A stretch of 64,000 nt of DNA from Paenibacillus sp. USDA918EY (GCF_009870825.1 NZ_WTWY01000009.1:62001-126000); one strand, 5' to 3'. Positions 18,516-28,259 are shown, counted from the stretch's first letter. Notes: generated by a model not told the origin, from the letters alone. Translations and numbers: made by a program.

Positions 18516-19286
18516 CTATTTGACCGCGACATAAAACAGCCTCTGGGCATCGTCTCCGGGCTCCGCCCATTGAAAGTCCGCGAAGCATTTCACATCCCGG
18601 AAACCGGCCTTGACCAGCTCCGTTTTCATCCATTCCGGATCATAGGCGCGCTGCACATGCGTTTCCTCGAACCGGCGGTATAAACCGCCCTGCTCCTCCT
18701 TCGCGAAAATGCTCAAGTGATGTTCGATTTCGCAGCGGGAGGCATCCAGCTCGCAGGTCCATATGTACGATACCGACCGGTCATCCCAAACGAAAGGCTG
18801 TTCTTCGGCATAACGGATGATGGTGTTCGGGTGATGCACGTCGAACACAAAAATGCCTCCGGGCTTCAGCCCCCGGTACGTATGCTCGAACGCGGAAACG
18901 ACGTCCCGTTTTTCGGTAAGGTAGCTGAAGCAATCGCAAAAAGAAATGACCGCGTCCACCTGTTCCGGAACCTCCCATTCCCGCATATCCTGCTGAACCC
19001 AACGGATGGAGCCTTCGCGGAACAGCCTGCTCCCTTTGGACGTGCTTTCCATTTTCCGTCTGGCAACGGAAAGCATATCAGCGGACAGGTCGATGCCCGT
19101 CACCTCGAAGCCCGAATTGACGAGCGGAATCGTAATGCTGCCGGTGCCGCAGCCGAGCTCGACGACGCTTTTGGGCATGCTCCCATGTTTCTCCCAGGCC
19201 TCCCGCGCAAAACGGAGCCAATCCGGATAAGGCATGTCCTCCATCAGCTGATCATAGACATATGCAAATTTCTGGTAAGAAGACAT
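18516..19286 (-). CDS. yqeM: Class I SAM-dependent methyltransferase YqeM
   Basis: A 256-residue methyltransferase. SAM-binding motif I is VVELGCGTGSITIPL, with an acidic residue in VTGIDLSADML and a post-motif region DAVISFCDCFSYL. It is the conserved YqeM of the yqe cluster; its substrate is not established. ATG 19286 (MSSYQKFAYVYDQLM) fits the conserved N-terminus; an upstream ATG would add 11 unconserved residues. It is the last gene of the cluster before the terminator. Confidence 0.88.
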   Translation of the reverse strand: MSSYQKFAYVYDQLMEDMPYPDWLRFAREAWEKHGSMPKSVVELGCGTGSITIPLVNSGFEVTGIDLSADMLSVARRKMESTSKGSRLFREGSIRWVQQDMREWEVPEQVDAVISFCDCFSYLTEKRDVVSAFEHTYRGLKPGGIFVFDVHHPNTIIRYAEEQPFVWDDRSVSYIWTCELDASRCEIEHHLSIFAKEEQGGLYRRFEETHVQRAYDPEWMKTELVKAGFRDVKCFADFQWAEPGDDAQRLFYVAVK

Positions 19287-19334
19287 GATGACACCGCGCT
19301 TTCTGTTCATTTCGGGCAAACGGAGCCGGAAAAG

Positions 19335-20231
19335 CTACTCTTGCCCTTCCTGCTCCTCTTTTGCCAAATACGTCCAACTTTCCTTTTGCGTCACAAGTCC
19401 TTCCTTCATCAGCTTGCCCAGCGCCCGCTTGAAAGCCGATTTGCTGATCCCGAAACGCTGCTTGATAATGTCGGGCGGCGTGGCGTCCGAATAAGGCATG
19501 GCCCCCGACGGGCGCTCTCTCAGGTAGGCCAGAATCCGTTCCGAGTCGATGTCGCGCCCGACCTCCTTGCGCTGCGCCATGGAGAGATTGACGCGGCCGT
19601 CCTCGCGGATATGGCTTACGCGCACGTCGATCTCCTCTCCCAGGCGGAGCAGGCGGATCCGTTCCGAGGAATGGATCATCCCGATGACGCCCAAACCGAC
19701 CACGCCGCCGTCCACGATGACGAAAGTACCCATCTGCAGCGGCCTGTACACCGTAGCCTTGAACCATTGGTTCAGCCACGACCCCGGCGCCCTGAACGCA
19801 TGCTGCGACAGCTCTTGCTCTCCCGCCAGCTTGGCGCGAAGGCGTCCCTGCTTGTCATGCTCCATGATGACGAATACCGAGTCGCCGACTTGCGGATGAA
19901 GCTCCTTCATTTCAGGCAGCTCGCGGATCGGCAGCAGCAGCTGGCGTCCAAGCCCCATCTCCAGAAAACAGCCGAGCCGCGGATGCACGTCCGCCACGAC
20001 CAGCTTCGCCATTTCCCCAAGGGTAAGGTAAGGTTTTTTCATTGTGGCCGCGAGGCGGTCCTCGGTATCGTAAAAGATGAATACCTCGACAAGGTCGCCC
20101 GGCTTGATCTCGCGCGTAAGCTCCGAATAATGCAGCAGGACGTCCTGCCCTTCCGCATCGAGAAAATAACCGTACGGCGAAACCTCGCGCATCACTTCAT
20201 AGGTCTGGATCGTGCCTGCAACCGGACTCAT
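19335..20231 (-). CDS. S1 RNA-binding domain protein (CvfB/YitL-like)
   Basis: A 298-residue protein with repeated S1-type OB folds: one near the N-terminus (SPYGYFLDAEGQDVLL) and a clear one in the middle (GVIGMIHSSERIRLL, then DVRVSHIREDGRVNLSM). The C-terminus is a winged helix (IIKQRFGISKSAFKRALGKL) with a conserved GxMPYSD segment. This is the CvfB/YitL architecture; such proteins bind RNA and affect virulence or stress genes post-transcriptionally. The start ATG 20231 overlaps the rsfS stop in an ATGA, which supports coupling; the ATG 30 bases upstream is less likely. Confidence 0.85.
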   Translation of the reverse strand: MSPVAGTIQTYEVMREVSPYGYFLDAEGQDVLLHYSELTREIKPGDLVEVFIFYDTEDRLAATMKKPYLTLGEMAKLVVADVHPRLGCFLEMGLGRQLLLPIRELPEMKELHPQVGDSVFVIMEHDKQGRLRAKLAGEQELSQHAFRAPGSWLNQWFKATVYRPLQMGTFVIVDGGVVGLGVIGMIHSSERIRLLRLGEEIDVRVSHIREDGRVNLSMAQRKEVGRDIDSERILAYLRERPSGAMPYSDATPPDIIKQRFGISKSAFKRALGKLMKEGLVTQKESWTYLAKEEQEGQE

Positions 20232-20575
20232 ACCGTTTCCACGACCTTGGCATCCGACCACAGGCGTTCGATATTGTAATATTCGCGCTCATCCCGGTGG
20301 AAGACATGGACGATGACGTCCCCCAGGTCGATCAGCACCCACCGCGCCGAATTGAGGCCTTCGATCCCGCGGATTTCCGAGCCCGATTCGTGCACGCGCT
20401 TGCGGATTTCGTTCGTGATCGATTGGACCTGCGTATCCGAGTTCCCGTGGCAAATGACGAAATAATCCGCGATCAGCGATACGCCTTTCAAATCGAGCGC
20501 CACGATATTCATCGCTTTTTTATCTTCGGCAGCTTCCACTGCCAGGTTGAGCAATTGTTCCGATGTAAGGGTCAT
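20228..20575 (-). CDS. rsfS: Ribosomal silencing factor RsfS
   Basis: A 115-residue protein of the YqeL/RsfS/Iojap family, which binds ribosomal protein L14 and blocks subunit joining during starvation. Conserved segments are ADYFVICHGNSDTQVQSI, GLNSARWVLIDLGDVIVHVF and REYYNIERLW. It overlaps its neighbours on both sides by four bases, so it is in a tight operon with yqeK and the S1-domain gene. Confidence 0.95.
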   Translation of the reverse strand: MTLTSEQLLNLAVEAAEDKKAMNIVALDLKGVSLIADYFVICHGNSDTQVQSITNEIRKRVHESGSEIRGIEGLNSARWVLIDLGDVIVHVFHRDEREYYNIERLWSDAKVVETV

Positions 20576-21150
20576 GAATTCGCCTCCAACTGTTTGATAA
20601 GATCGTTTCGCGCAAAAAACGTCAGCGGATAAATGATCTGCCGCCGCGACACCAGCAGGCTGATGGTGGAATCGAATCCGGCGATCAGCCCCTCTTCAAG
20701 GCTATGGTTGGCCAGTTCGCGGATATTATTCACGCCGGGAAAGTCCCTTCCCGGTTCGATGTAATCCGCCAGGCACACCACTTTGTCCATCAGCGTCATG
20801 CCGATCCGTCCGGACGTGTGGTACTTGATGGCATCCAAAATTTCCGCGTCTTCCACGCCGTAATCGCGTTTCGCGACGAATGCGCCCACCTCGGCATGCC
20901 AGAGCGATTTGTCGTACAGCAGAAGGTCCTTGGACAAATCGTTGTCGCGGATGATCGCTTCCATTTGCTTGACGGGCCAATATTTGGCGACGTCATGCAA
21001 AATCGCGGCCCGCTCGGCTTTGGCCGGATCGGCGCCGTAACGCTCGGCGAGCTTTACGGCCGTTTCCATGACGCCTTGCGTATGCTTCCAGCGCATGGCA
21101 GGCATCTGCTCCGAAACCGATTTAATCAGTTCTTCGCGGCTGAATTCCAT
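20572..21150 (-). CDS. yqeK: HD-domain hydrolase YqeK (diadenosine tetraphosphatase type)
   Basis: A 192-residue HD-superfamily protein. Metal ligands include the His in MRWKHTQGVM, the HD pair in AAILHDVAKYW, and later His residues in WHAEVGAF and YHTSGRIG. YqeK enzymes hydrolyse Ap4A symmetrically to ADP. It overlaps nadD by 29 bases and rsfS by 4, as in other Firmicutes. Confidence 0.93.
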   Translation of the reverse strand: MEFSREELIKSVSEQMPAMRWKHTQGVMETAVKLAERYGADPAKAERAAILHDVAKYWPVKQMEAIIRDNDLSKDLLLYDKSLWHAEVGAFVAKRDYGVEDAEILDAIKYHTSGRIGMTLMDKVVCLADYIEPGRDFPGVNNIRELANHSLEEGLIAGFDSTISLLVSRRQIIYPLTFFARNDLIKQLEANS

Positions 21151-21724
21151 ACAATCCTCTCCTTCTGATATAGTCGTAGACGCTGTCCGTTACCATATAG
21201 CGGATCGAATGGCCCGTGGCCAGCTTTTCCCTGATTTCGGTCGACGAGATGTCGACCTGGGGCATGTCGGCCAAATGCACTTTGCCCTGCAAATAGCCGG
21301 GCAGCGCATCCAAATCCAGCGTAGATCCCGGCCGCCCCACGCCAATAAACGTCATCAGGTTGACCAGTTCCTCGATGCCTTCCCATTTCGGCAAATAATT
21401 GACCATATCGGCGCCGATGATGAAATGAAAATCTATGCCTTCAAAGGATCGGCGGATTTCCTTTACCGTGTCGATGGTGTAGGAAACGCCTCCCCTTCTG
21501 ATTTCAATGTCCAACGTGCGGAAGCAGGGGTGGTCCGAAATGGCTTCGGCCACCATGCCGAGCCGGTCCTCTCCCGACGCTCCGGCCTGTTCCTTGTGGG
21601 GCGGGATGTGGCTTGGCATGAACCAGACCTGGTCCAGCCCGAACGAATCCCTTGCCGCTTCGGCGGCCAGCAAATGGCCGATATGAATCGGGTCAAAGGT
21701 GCCCCCCATGATGCCTACCTTCAT
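21122..21724 (-). CDS. nadD: Nicotinate-nucleotide adenylyltransferase
   Basis: A 200-residue enzyme of NAD synthesis that makes deamido-NAD from NaMN and ATP. It has the nucleotidyltransferase motif GGTFDPIHIGHL and the C-terminal ISSTEIREKL. ATG 21724 (MKVGIMGG) is preferred because GGGAGGG lies upstream; another start 18 bases earlier overlaps that site. It is part of the yhbY-nadD-yqeK-rsfS operon. Confidence 0.95.
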   Translation of the reverse strand: MKVGIMGGTFDPIHIGHLLAAEAARDSFGLDQVWFMPSHIPPHKEQAGASGEDRLGMVAEAISDHPCFRTLDIEIRRGGVSYTIDTVKEIRRSFEGIDFHFIIGADMVNYLPKWEGIEELVNLMTFIGVGRPGSTLDLDALPGYLQGKVHLADMPQVDISSTEIREKLATGHSIRYMVTDSVYDYIRRRGLYGIQPRRTD

Positions 21725-21741
21725 GGTGAAACCCTCCCGCA

Positions 21742-22032
21742 TTATGGCAACTCTATCGTTTTATGGTCTTTGGATTCTTTGTACAAAATAATCGTGCTGC
21801 CGATGACCTGCACCAGCTCGGAACCGGTGCTTTCCGCCAATTCCGCGGCGATATCGTGTTTATCTTCAAGGCAATTGTTCAGCACGCTGATTTTCATCAG
21901 TTCCCGTTTCTCGATCGCTTCGTTGATGTGACGCACCAGCTGTTCGTTCGTTCCTCCCTTTCCGACTTGAAAGATCGGCTCCAAATGATGCGCGAGGGAC
22001 CGAAGATAACGTTTCTGCTTACCCGTTAGCAT
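21742..22032 (-). CDS. yhbY: CRM-domain RNA-binding protein YhbY
   Basis: A 96-residue CRS1/YhbY domain protein (YqeI in Bacillus), associated with pre-50S ribosomal particles. It begins MLTGKQKRYLRSLAHHL and contains the GxGG-type loop (FQVGKGGTNEQLV) plus the ELVQVIGSTIILYK strand. It lies 17 bases upstream of nadD in the same operon. Confidence 0.94.
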   Translation of the reverse strand: MLTGKQKRYLRSLAHHLEPIFQVGKGGTNEQLVRHINEAIEKRELMKISVLNNCLEDKHDIAAELAESTGSELVQVIGSTIILYKESKDHKTIELP

Positions 22033-22094
22033 GTATAATCATAACTCCTTAATATTCAACTGTACTCTGAATGGTTTTACCCTAAAAAATTAAG

Positions 22095-22964
22095 CTATTC
22101 GCCCATGTCCTTCAGCACCGCGTTTCTCATCGCGGCGACCGGAGCCGGCAGGCCGGTCCAGTATTCGAGCGCGTAAGCGCCCTGGTTCACGAACATGCCG
22201 AGGCCGCCATGCACAACGCAGCCTTTTTGTGCGCTTTCCGCCAGCAGTTTCGTTTGCAGCGGATTGTAAATGAGGTCGCTGACGACGATCCCTTGCGGGA
22301 TCAAATCCGTATCGACCGGGGTATCGGCCATGTTCGGATGCATCCCGACCGAAGTCGTGTTGATCAAAATGTCGGCGTCTTTCAAGCATTCCGGCAGCTG
22401 CATCATCGATATCCCGCGGATGTCCGCGAGATCCTTCCATTCGGCGGCCATCGCCTCCGCCTTGTCGACCGTCCGGTTCGCAACGTAGATCCGGTCCGGA
22501 TTTTCCAGCGACAAAGCGTAGATGATGCCCCGGGCGGCGCCGCCCGCGCCGAGCACCACGATCTTTTTCCCTTTCAGATCGGGCGCCGCCTCTTCCTTCA
22601 GCGAGCGCACGTAGCCGATGCCGTCGGTGTTGTACCCGGTCAGAACGCCTTGATCGTTGACGATCGTATTGACCGCGCCGATCCGGAGCGCCGTTTCGTC
22701 GAGATGGTCCAAATGCGGAATCACCTCGAGTTTATGGGGGATCGTCACGTTGATCCCACGGAAACCAAGCGCTTTGATGCCTGCGATCGCATCCTTGACC
22801 TGCCCGGTTTTGACATGCATCGGCACGTAGAAGCCGGGAAGCCCAAGCGCTTCCAGCGCAGCCTGATGCATGACGGGCGACTTGGAGTGGGCGATCGGAT
22901 CGCCGATCACGCCAAGCAGCACCGCCCCGGTGCCCGCAAGCCATTCCTTGTTTGTGACCACCAT
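22095..22964 (-). CDS. aroE: Shikimate dehydrogenase
   Basis: A 289-residue NADP-dependent enzyme reducing 3-dehydroshikimate. Substrate and catalytic residues are in GDPIAHSKSPVMHQAAL and VTIPHKLEVIPHLD (catalytic Lys); the NADP-binding loop is VVLGAGGAARGI followed by VANRTVDKAEAM. It is usually next to yqeH in Firmicutes, as here. AGGAGGAAG precedes ATG 22964. Confidence 0.96.
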   Translation of the reverse strand: MVVTNKEWLAGTGAVLLGVIGDPIAHSKSPVMHQAALEALGLPGFYVPMHVKTGQVKDAIAGIKALGFRGINVTIPHKLEVIPHLDHLDETALRIGAVNTIVNDQGVLTGYNTDGIGYVRSLKEEAAPDLKGKKIVVLGAGGAARGIIYALSLENPDRIYVANRTVDKAEAMAAEWKDLADIRGISMMQLPECLKDADILINTTSVGMHPNMADTPVDTDLIPQGIVVSDLIYNPLQTKLLAESAQKGCVVHGGLGMFVNQGAYALEYWTGLPAPVAAMRNAVLKDMGE

Positions 22965-23001
22965 ATCTTCCTCCTGCCTCTCCCGCAGACTCCCAAGCTC
23001 A

Positions 23002-24129
23002 TTAGATCAGTGAAGGTCTGGCAAGCACTTTGACGCCTTTCGGCGCGTGAACGGCCGTTAAGGCCCCTTGATCGCCGTTGACTTTGATCCACCCCAGACC
23101 GGAAATAAACAGATCGAGCTTGCTGCCTTTCGGCACGCGGATTTCATGCTTCGTCCACTCCGGCATTTCGCCGAGACGGTCGGCGTCCGGCGGCGACAGC
23201 AGATCTCCGGCATGCTCTTTATATAAGGCGTCCGCTTTTTCCAGCTTCGTTCTGTGGATGTTCAAGCGGCTGCTGATAAAGCAGGTAAAGGACTGCCGTT
23301 CCCCCTGGATAAAGTCAAATCGGGCCATGCCGCCAAAAAAGAGCGTTTGTCCCTCGTTCAGCTGATAAACCATCGGTTTCAGCGGATTTTCCGGCATGAT
23401 CGCGCCCAGATCCTTCCGGTTTACGAGCTCGCTGTACCGCCACGGATAAACGATCCCCGGCGTATCGATGATGAAATGGCCGTCATCCAGCGGGATGCTG
23501 ACCATGTCGAGCGTCGTTCCCGGATATCGCGAGACGGTCAGCTCCTGCTCAAGATCGCTATAATCCCGGATCAAGCGGTTGATCAGCGTGGATTTGCCTA
23601 CGTTGGTTCCTCCGACGACGTATACGTCGCGGTTGCCGCGGCGTTCGGCCACCGCCTCCAGGAGACGGTCGAAACCTTGGTTTTTCTTGGCGCTGCAAAG
23701 GATAATCTCCTCGGTTTTAAGCCCGTGCTCTTTGCATTGCTTTTGCACCCAATTAATGATTTTATTCCAATTCGTCACTTTTGGCAGCAGGTCGATTTTG
23801 TTGACGGCCAAAATGACGGGGTTGTTGCCTACGAACCGCTGCAGCCCCGATATCAGGCTGCCGTCGAAGTCGAACAAGTCGACGATATGGATGACGAGCG
23901 CGTCCTTTCCGCCGATTTGGCTCAACAGCCGCAGGAATTCATCCTGATCCACCGTCACGGAAGAAGCTTCGTTGTAATTTTTGATGCGGAAGCAGCGCTG
24001 GCAAACGACCGGATCCCTGCCAAGCGACTTTTCCGGAATGTATCCCGGCAAATCGGGATTCAGCGTCTGCAGCCCGATGCCGCAGCCGCTGCATTTTTGG
24101 ACCCCTTGTCCTTCCATCGGACCTTTCAT
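23002..24129 (-). CDS. yqeH: Ribosome biogenesis GTPase YqeH
   Basis: A 375-residue circularly permuted GTPase needed for 30S assembly. An N-terminal zinc finger (CSGCGIGL ... VCQRCFRIKNYNE) is followed by permuted G motifs: G4 NKIDLL, G5-like SAKKNQG, G1 GGTNVGKSTLIN and G3 DTPG. The start ATG 24129 shares a base with the stop of yqeG (TAATG), so translation is coupled. Confidence 0.96.
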   Translation of the reverse strand: MKGPMEGQGVQKCSGCGIGLQTLNPDLPGYIPEKSLGRDPVVCQRCFRIKNYNEASSVTVDQDEFLRLLSQIGGKDALVIHIVDLFDFDGSLISGLQRFVGNNPVILAVNKIDLLPKVTNWNKIINWVQKQCKEHGLKTEEIILCSAKKNQGFDRLLEAVAERRGNRDVYVVGGTNVGKSTLINRLIRDYSDLEQELTVSRYPGTTLDMVSIPLDDGHFIIDTPGIVYPWRYSELVNRKDLGAIMPENPLKPMVYQLNEGQTLFFGGMARFDFIQGERQSFTCFISSRLNIHRTKLEKADALYKEHAGDLLSPPDADRLGEMPEWTKHEIRVPKGSKLDLFISGLGWIKVNGDQGALTAVHAPKGVKVLARPSLI

Positions 24130-24653
24130 TAACGTTTTTCCTCCTCAAGCCATAGTCCTTTTTTTCGCAAGCGCCTCAAGGCGATTTTCTCCAGGCGGCG
24201 GTTGATCCTCGTCCCCCAGCCTTCGTCGCCGATGGAGATCGGAAGCACCAAAACCGTAAAGAGACCCAGACGGTTGCCGCCGTACACGTCGGTCATCATC
24301 TGATCGCCGACGACGATCGTTTCCTGACCGCTCAGCCCCATCATGTTCATGGCCTTGCGAAACGGCGCATTGCTGGGCTTGCGCGCCTCATGGACAAACT
24401 CGATGTTCAGCGGCGTGGCGAAGGCCGACACGCGCTCCATCCGGTTGTTCGACACGATGACCAGCTTAAAGCCGATTTTTTTTACGCGTTCGAACCAGGC
24501 AACGAGCTCCGGGGTGGCCAGCGGCTCCTTGGCCCCGACGAGCGTGTTGTCCAGATCGGTGATAATGCCCCGGTAACCTTTGGCGTACAGGTCCTCCAGG
24601 TCGATGTCGAATACCGTATTCACCCTCAGTTTGGGGATAAACATTTCAAACAA
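24129..24653 (-). CDS. yqeG: HAD-family phosphatase YqeG
   Basis: A 174-residue HAD hydrolase of subfamily IIIA. The nucleophile motif is ITDLDNTLVGAKE, motif II is LVIVSNN and motif IV is VVGDQMMTDVYGGNRLG. It resembles mitochondrial-type phosphatidylglycerophosphate phosphatases, but the bacterial role is not settled. The start is TTG 24653 with AGGTGA eight bases upstream; the in-frame ATG three codons later is too far from that site. It heads the yqeG-yqeH-aroE-yhbY set. Confidence 0.92.
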   Translation of the reverse strand: MFEMFIPKLRVNTVFDIDLEDLYAKGYRGIITDLDNTLVGAKEPLATPELVAWFERVKKIGFKLVIVSNNRMERVSAFATPLNIEFVHEARKPSNAPFRKAMNMMGLSGQETIVVGDQMMTDVYGGNRLGLFTVLVLPISIGDEGWGTRINRRLEKIALRRLRKKGLWLEEEKR

Positions 24654-24747
24654 ATTGTTGTCACCTCAGTTTCATAGGACAAACTATACCATAATCCGCG
24701 TAGTTAGCAAAATCATCCGTTCACGAAAAAACGGGCGTTTCCGGGCT

Positions 24748-24777
24748 TTTCCAAAAAGAAAGCGCCCGCGAGGGCGC
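24748..24777 (-). terminator. Terminator after the transglutaminase operon
   Basis: On the minus strand GGCGCCC TCGC GGGCGC is followed by TTTCTTTTT, just downstream of the transglutaminase gene. Confidence 0.85.
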
Positions 24778-24795
24778 CAGGTCAAAACCCGCGTG

Positions 24796-27021
24796 TTATG
24801 CCGCAAGATCTTCCGTCTTTTTGATCGCCTCCCGAAGTTCCCGGCTCAGCGTCCGAACATGTTTCCATTCGTCTTCGGTGATGGCCGCAGGGCTGTATCT
24901 TGCCTTTTCGAACAGCGCCAGCAGCGGGTCCAGGGAAGGTGACAAAGCCGGCATCTCCCTTTTCCATCTTTTCACCGACTCCCGCAGCGTTTCATGCGAA
25001 TCCCGGCGGATGCCTTTCCGCTTCAGGTCCCGGATCCAGCGTTCCGTAAGGACGATGACCTTTTGGTCTGCCGTCAATTTCCGTCCCTTTCGGACGCCTA
25101 CGAGGAAAAAGCGGAGCGGAATCCGCATCACCCAAGCAGCATACGCCGCAAACAGCACGATGATCGACGCCGTAATCGAGGCGACGGCCGCCCCGGACAG
25201 CCCCTTCTGCCCTTCAGAGGTTCCCGCCGCATGCGTTTCTTTCTGCGCCTCAGGCTCCGGCTCTTCCTCCATCTCCGGCGCGGTCACGGGCTTGCTGTCC
25301 TCCGCATGCGTCAGCAGCGGCATGTTGAAGCCCGGCGTCGCTTCGACGGGGATCCAGCCGTAAGGTCCGAAATAAATTTCCGCCCAGGAGTGCGCATCGG
25401 CATTGGTTACCGTATACGTGCCACCGTCCGGAACATCGCCGCTCTGGCGGTTCATCAAGTCGGAGTCCATTTGCTGCAGCCCCGGCGCATACCCTTTGAC
25501 CCAGCGCGCGGGGATGTCAAGCGAACGGGCCATCATGACCATGGAAGTGGAGAAATAATCGCAATACCCTTCCTTGATTTCGAACAAAAAGCCGTCCACG
25601 AAATCCTTGCTCGTTTTTTTCGATAAATCGGGCTGATTCGTATATTGAAAATTGTTTATTAGATAGTTTTGCAGCAAACCGATTTTTTCATACGGCGTTT
25701 TCGCCGAAGCGGTCACCTGCTCGGCAAGCTTCCGCGCCCGCTCCGGGAAGTCCTTCGGAATTTGCAGGTAGCCGTCGTCCACGTTATGGCTGCCGTACAG
25801 CTGCTTAAACGTTTTGCCGCGGATTTCATCCTCGGGTACGACCGGGATGTCCGATTCCACGGTGTACGTTTTCGGATACTGCGGCTGTTTGGTGGAGGTG
25901 CTCCAATGCAGGGCGGACTGCTGCGGGTCCCACAATATTTTGCCGCCGTCGGGTTTGTCGATTTGTTTGATTTCCGATACATGGTAAGCCCCGAACAGGA
26001 CGGGATACACTTGATCGCTCAGCATCGTCACGGTCTGGACCAGCTTTTCCGTTTCGGCTGCCCGCGGCGTCTCGCTTTGAAGCCCGGTTCCCGCCGCCAC
26101 TTCCTCGTAGCCGCTTTTGCCGCCTTGGTCCGACCAGCCGCTCCCCGTATAAATTTGCCTCGTCTCGCCGCGCCAATAGCTGCGTTTTTCCGATTGGATG
26201 AGCATGACGGGCGAATAATCGAAATCGAATCTCCCGCCCAAACGGGTGTCGTTCCGGCTGTACCCCGAGGAGCTGCTTTCTTTGGCGGGAACAAGCTCGC
26301 CGCTGACATCGGCCGCGTTGCCCGCTCCTCCCGTCGTATCCACCCATGCGGTGTATGGATCGGTTAGCGTCGGAGGCACATTGGGCATGCTGACGCCGGC
26401 GATAAACATGGCGGAAAACAAGACGGCCGCATGAATGAAAACTTTAAGCGGATATTTGCGAAGGCGTCTCCAGCCGGCCGGAAAACGCGCCTGAAACCTG
26501 CGGAAATGCTCGGTGACAAGCCAGCCCAACGCCGCGAACGCCGTCCAGGCGACCTCCCGCCACAAATGGACGGGCGTAAAAGAGTCCAAAATGCAAAACG
26601 CGATCACGTTCATGGCCGAAAAAAGCAGAATTCTCCGCTTTGTTCCGACCAATAGGGCGCTCAGCACCATTAACAGCCAGGCGCCTAAGGCGATCCATAC
26701 ATAAGGCGACATATGATCCATAAACTGCCGAATCCGGTCCGCAAACGCGCCGGACGGCGTATAGACCCAATACCGAACGAGTTCCCGGTAAACGATGTAT
26801 ATAATGACAACGGCCTCAAGGAAAAGCCGGTATATTCTTTTGACGGGGAGCAGCATTTCCGCCAACGCGACAAACGTGATCGTCAGCCATACGATGGATT
26901 TGGTTTCCTCGTACCACGTAAAATCCATGAACGAAATCCACTGCAGCCCCATAATCCAAATCCAAAAGACCGATAAGGAATAAAAAAACGAGTGTTTCAC
27001 ATACGATAGCCAGGCGCTCAT
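24796..27021 (-). CDS. Membrane transglutaminase-like protein (TgpA type)
   Basis: A 741-residue protein with about six N-terminal membrane helices (DUF3488-like region), a large extracytoplasmic part, a transglutaminase-like domain and a last helix near residue 620. The catalytic triad is visible: Cys in KEGYCDYFSTSM, His in DAHSWAEIYF and Asp/Glu in WIPVEATPGF. Homologues accompany DUF58 and MoxR proteins and are thought to act on cell-envelope proteins; the reaction is not known. Its start overlaps the DUF58 gene by 4 bases (ATGA). A terminator follows. Confidence 0.92.
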   Translation of the reverse strand: MSAWLSYVKHSFFYSLSVFWIWIMGLQWISFMDFTWYEETKSIVWLTITFVALAEMLLPVKRIYRLFLEAVVIIYIVYRELVRYWVYTPSGAFADRIRQFMDHMSPYVWIALGAWLLMVLSALLVGTKRRILLFSAMNVIAFCILDSFTPVHLWREVAWTAFAALGWLVTEHFRRFQARFPAGWRRLRKYPLKVFIHAAVLFSAMFIAGVSMPNVPPTLTDPYTAWVDTTGGAGNAADVSGELVPAKESSSSGYSRNDTRLGGRFDFDYSPVMLIQSEKRSYWRGETRQIYTGSGWSDQGGKSGYEEVAAGTGLQSETPRAAETEKLVQTVTMLSDQVYPVLFGAYHVSEIKQIDKPDGGKILWDPQQSALHWSTSTKQPQYPKTYTVESDIPVVPEDEIRGKTFKQLYGSHNVDDGYLQIPKDFPERARKLAEQVTASAKTPYEKIGLLQNYLINNFQYTNQPDLSKKTSKDFVDGFLFEIKEGYCDYFSTSMVMMARSLDIPARWVKGYAPGLQQMDSDLMNRQSGDVPDGGTYTVTNADAHSWAEIYFGPYGWIPVEATPGFNMPLLTHAEDSKPVTAPEMEEEPEPEAQKETHAAGTSEGQKGLSGAAVASITASIIVLFAAYAAWVMRIPLRFFLVGVRKGRKLTADQKVIVLTERWIRDLKRKGIRRDSHETLRESVKRWKREMPALSPSLDPLLALFEKARYSPAAITEDEWKHVRTLSRELREAIKKTEDLAA

Positions 27022-28259
27022 GCCACTCCTCCTCCCAGGGCTCCCGGCAGGTCCTTCAGATCGCTAACCGAGCATCCGTACGTCCCTGCCGTTCTCAGCA
27101 TGGAAACCCAGCCCTGCTTGTCGTTATCGCCGGAAGGCGCCACAAGAATGTGGGAAGGCGTATACCCGCGCGTTCCGGCCCACCGCAGCGCTTCCAGCGT
27201 TTTACCGCCCGTTTTGGGGCTAACCAGCACAAGCAGGCAGCCGGAAGGAAAGATTCGCGCATGTTTTTCGAGCTTCGGCTGAAGTTCGCCAAAACCGTCC
27301 GCCGTCACGTCCACCAGATGGTGCATCATCCGCTGAAGCTCCCCGGCATTTTCGGTCGGGGTAAAACACTTCGGCGTCTCCCCCGCCGTCATCAGCCCGA
27401 GGCACATCCTCTTTTGAGCGGCGTATTGGATCAGCGAAGCCGCCGTAGACACCGCAAGCTCGAACTGCTTGTCCGATGTGTAATGCCCTGCGACGGCGTC
27501 CAGCACGACCATGATTTTGGGCACCGAGTCGTATTCGAATTCCTTCGATTTCCAGGAGCCGGTTTTGGCGGTCGCGTTCCAGTGGATCCGCGAAATCCGG
27601 TCCCCGTAGACATAGTCCCTGACCCCGTTGATCTGCGTCGTTTCCCGCCGGGAAGCGGCGGACCTTTGCGGCCCGGCGAGCCTGGAATTCCGGTCGACCA
27701 GCTTCCAGTCCGAAATCGGAACCGTGCGCGGAAGCACCCGGAATTGCCCGGGGACATGGAAGGTGCCCTTATGTTCGACCAAACCGAAAATATCCTCGGT
27801 CACGCATTCCGTTTCGGTAAAATAATACCTTCCGCGTTCCAGCGGCGGCGTTTGGAACGTCAGCTCGCCGCTGCCGCGGAAATCGGGGATGACGCTTTCC
27901 TCGAACGACCACGTCTCCCCGTTATGCCGTTTCATCACTTCGCGGATGACGACGTACGGCATCGGCAAAAATCCGGGTACGTCAAATTGAAGGCTGACCT
28001 TCACCTGCTCTCCCGCCTGCAGTGCATGGCCTTGGTCGAGCTCGGCGGTGAGGGCCCGCCGGCCGTGCACCCGGCGGATGCCGCCCAGGCCGCCGGCGAT
28101 CAAATACAACACGAGTATCGATATCATGGCGAGCAGCATGAGCGAAGTTTTGCCGCCTTGAAACAGCACGAACAGCAGGCTGGCAGCCCATACCGAAAGC
28201 ACGGTCCAGAAGCGGGCATTCCGCAATATCGCCCCTTTGGCGTTCAGCGTAGCCTTCAT
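27018..28259 (-). CDS. DUF58 domain protein
   Basis: A 413-residue protein with two N-terminal membrane helices (residues about 15-55) and a C-terminal DUF58 domain marked by DRISRIHWNATAKTGSWKSKEFEYD. The fold is von Willebrand A-like. In the MoxR/DUF58/transglutaminase trio it probably assembles with the AAA+ ATPase as a chaperone or envelope-maturation complex. It lies 5 bases downstream of moxR and overlaps the transglutaminase gene. Confidence 0.92.
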   Translation of the reverse strand: MKATLNAKGAILRNARFWTVLSVWAASLLFVLFQGGKTSLMLLAMISILVLYLIAGGLGGIRRVHGRRALTAELDQGHALQAGEQVKVSLQFDVPGFLPMPYVVIREVMKRHNGETWSFEESVIPDFRGSGELTFQTPPLERGRYYFTETECVTEDIFGLVEHKGTFHVPGQFRVLPRTVPISDWKLVDRNSRLAGPQRSAASRRETTQINGVRDYVYGDRISRIHWNATAKTGSWKSKEFEYDSVPKIMVVLDAVAGHYTSDKQFELAVSTAASLIQYAAQKRMCLGLMTAGETPKCFTPTENAGELQRMMHHLVDVTADGFGELQPKLEKHARIFPSGCLLVLVSPKTGGKTLEALRWAGTRGYTPSHILVAPSGDNDKQGWVSMLRTAGTYGCSVSDLKDLPGALGGGVA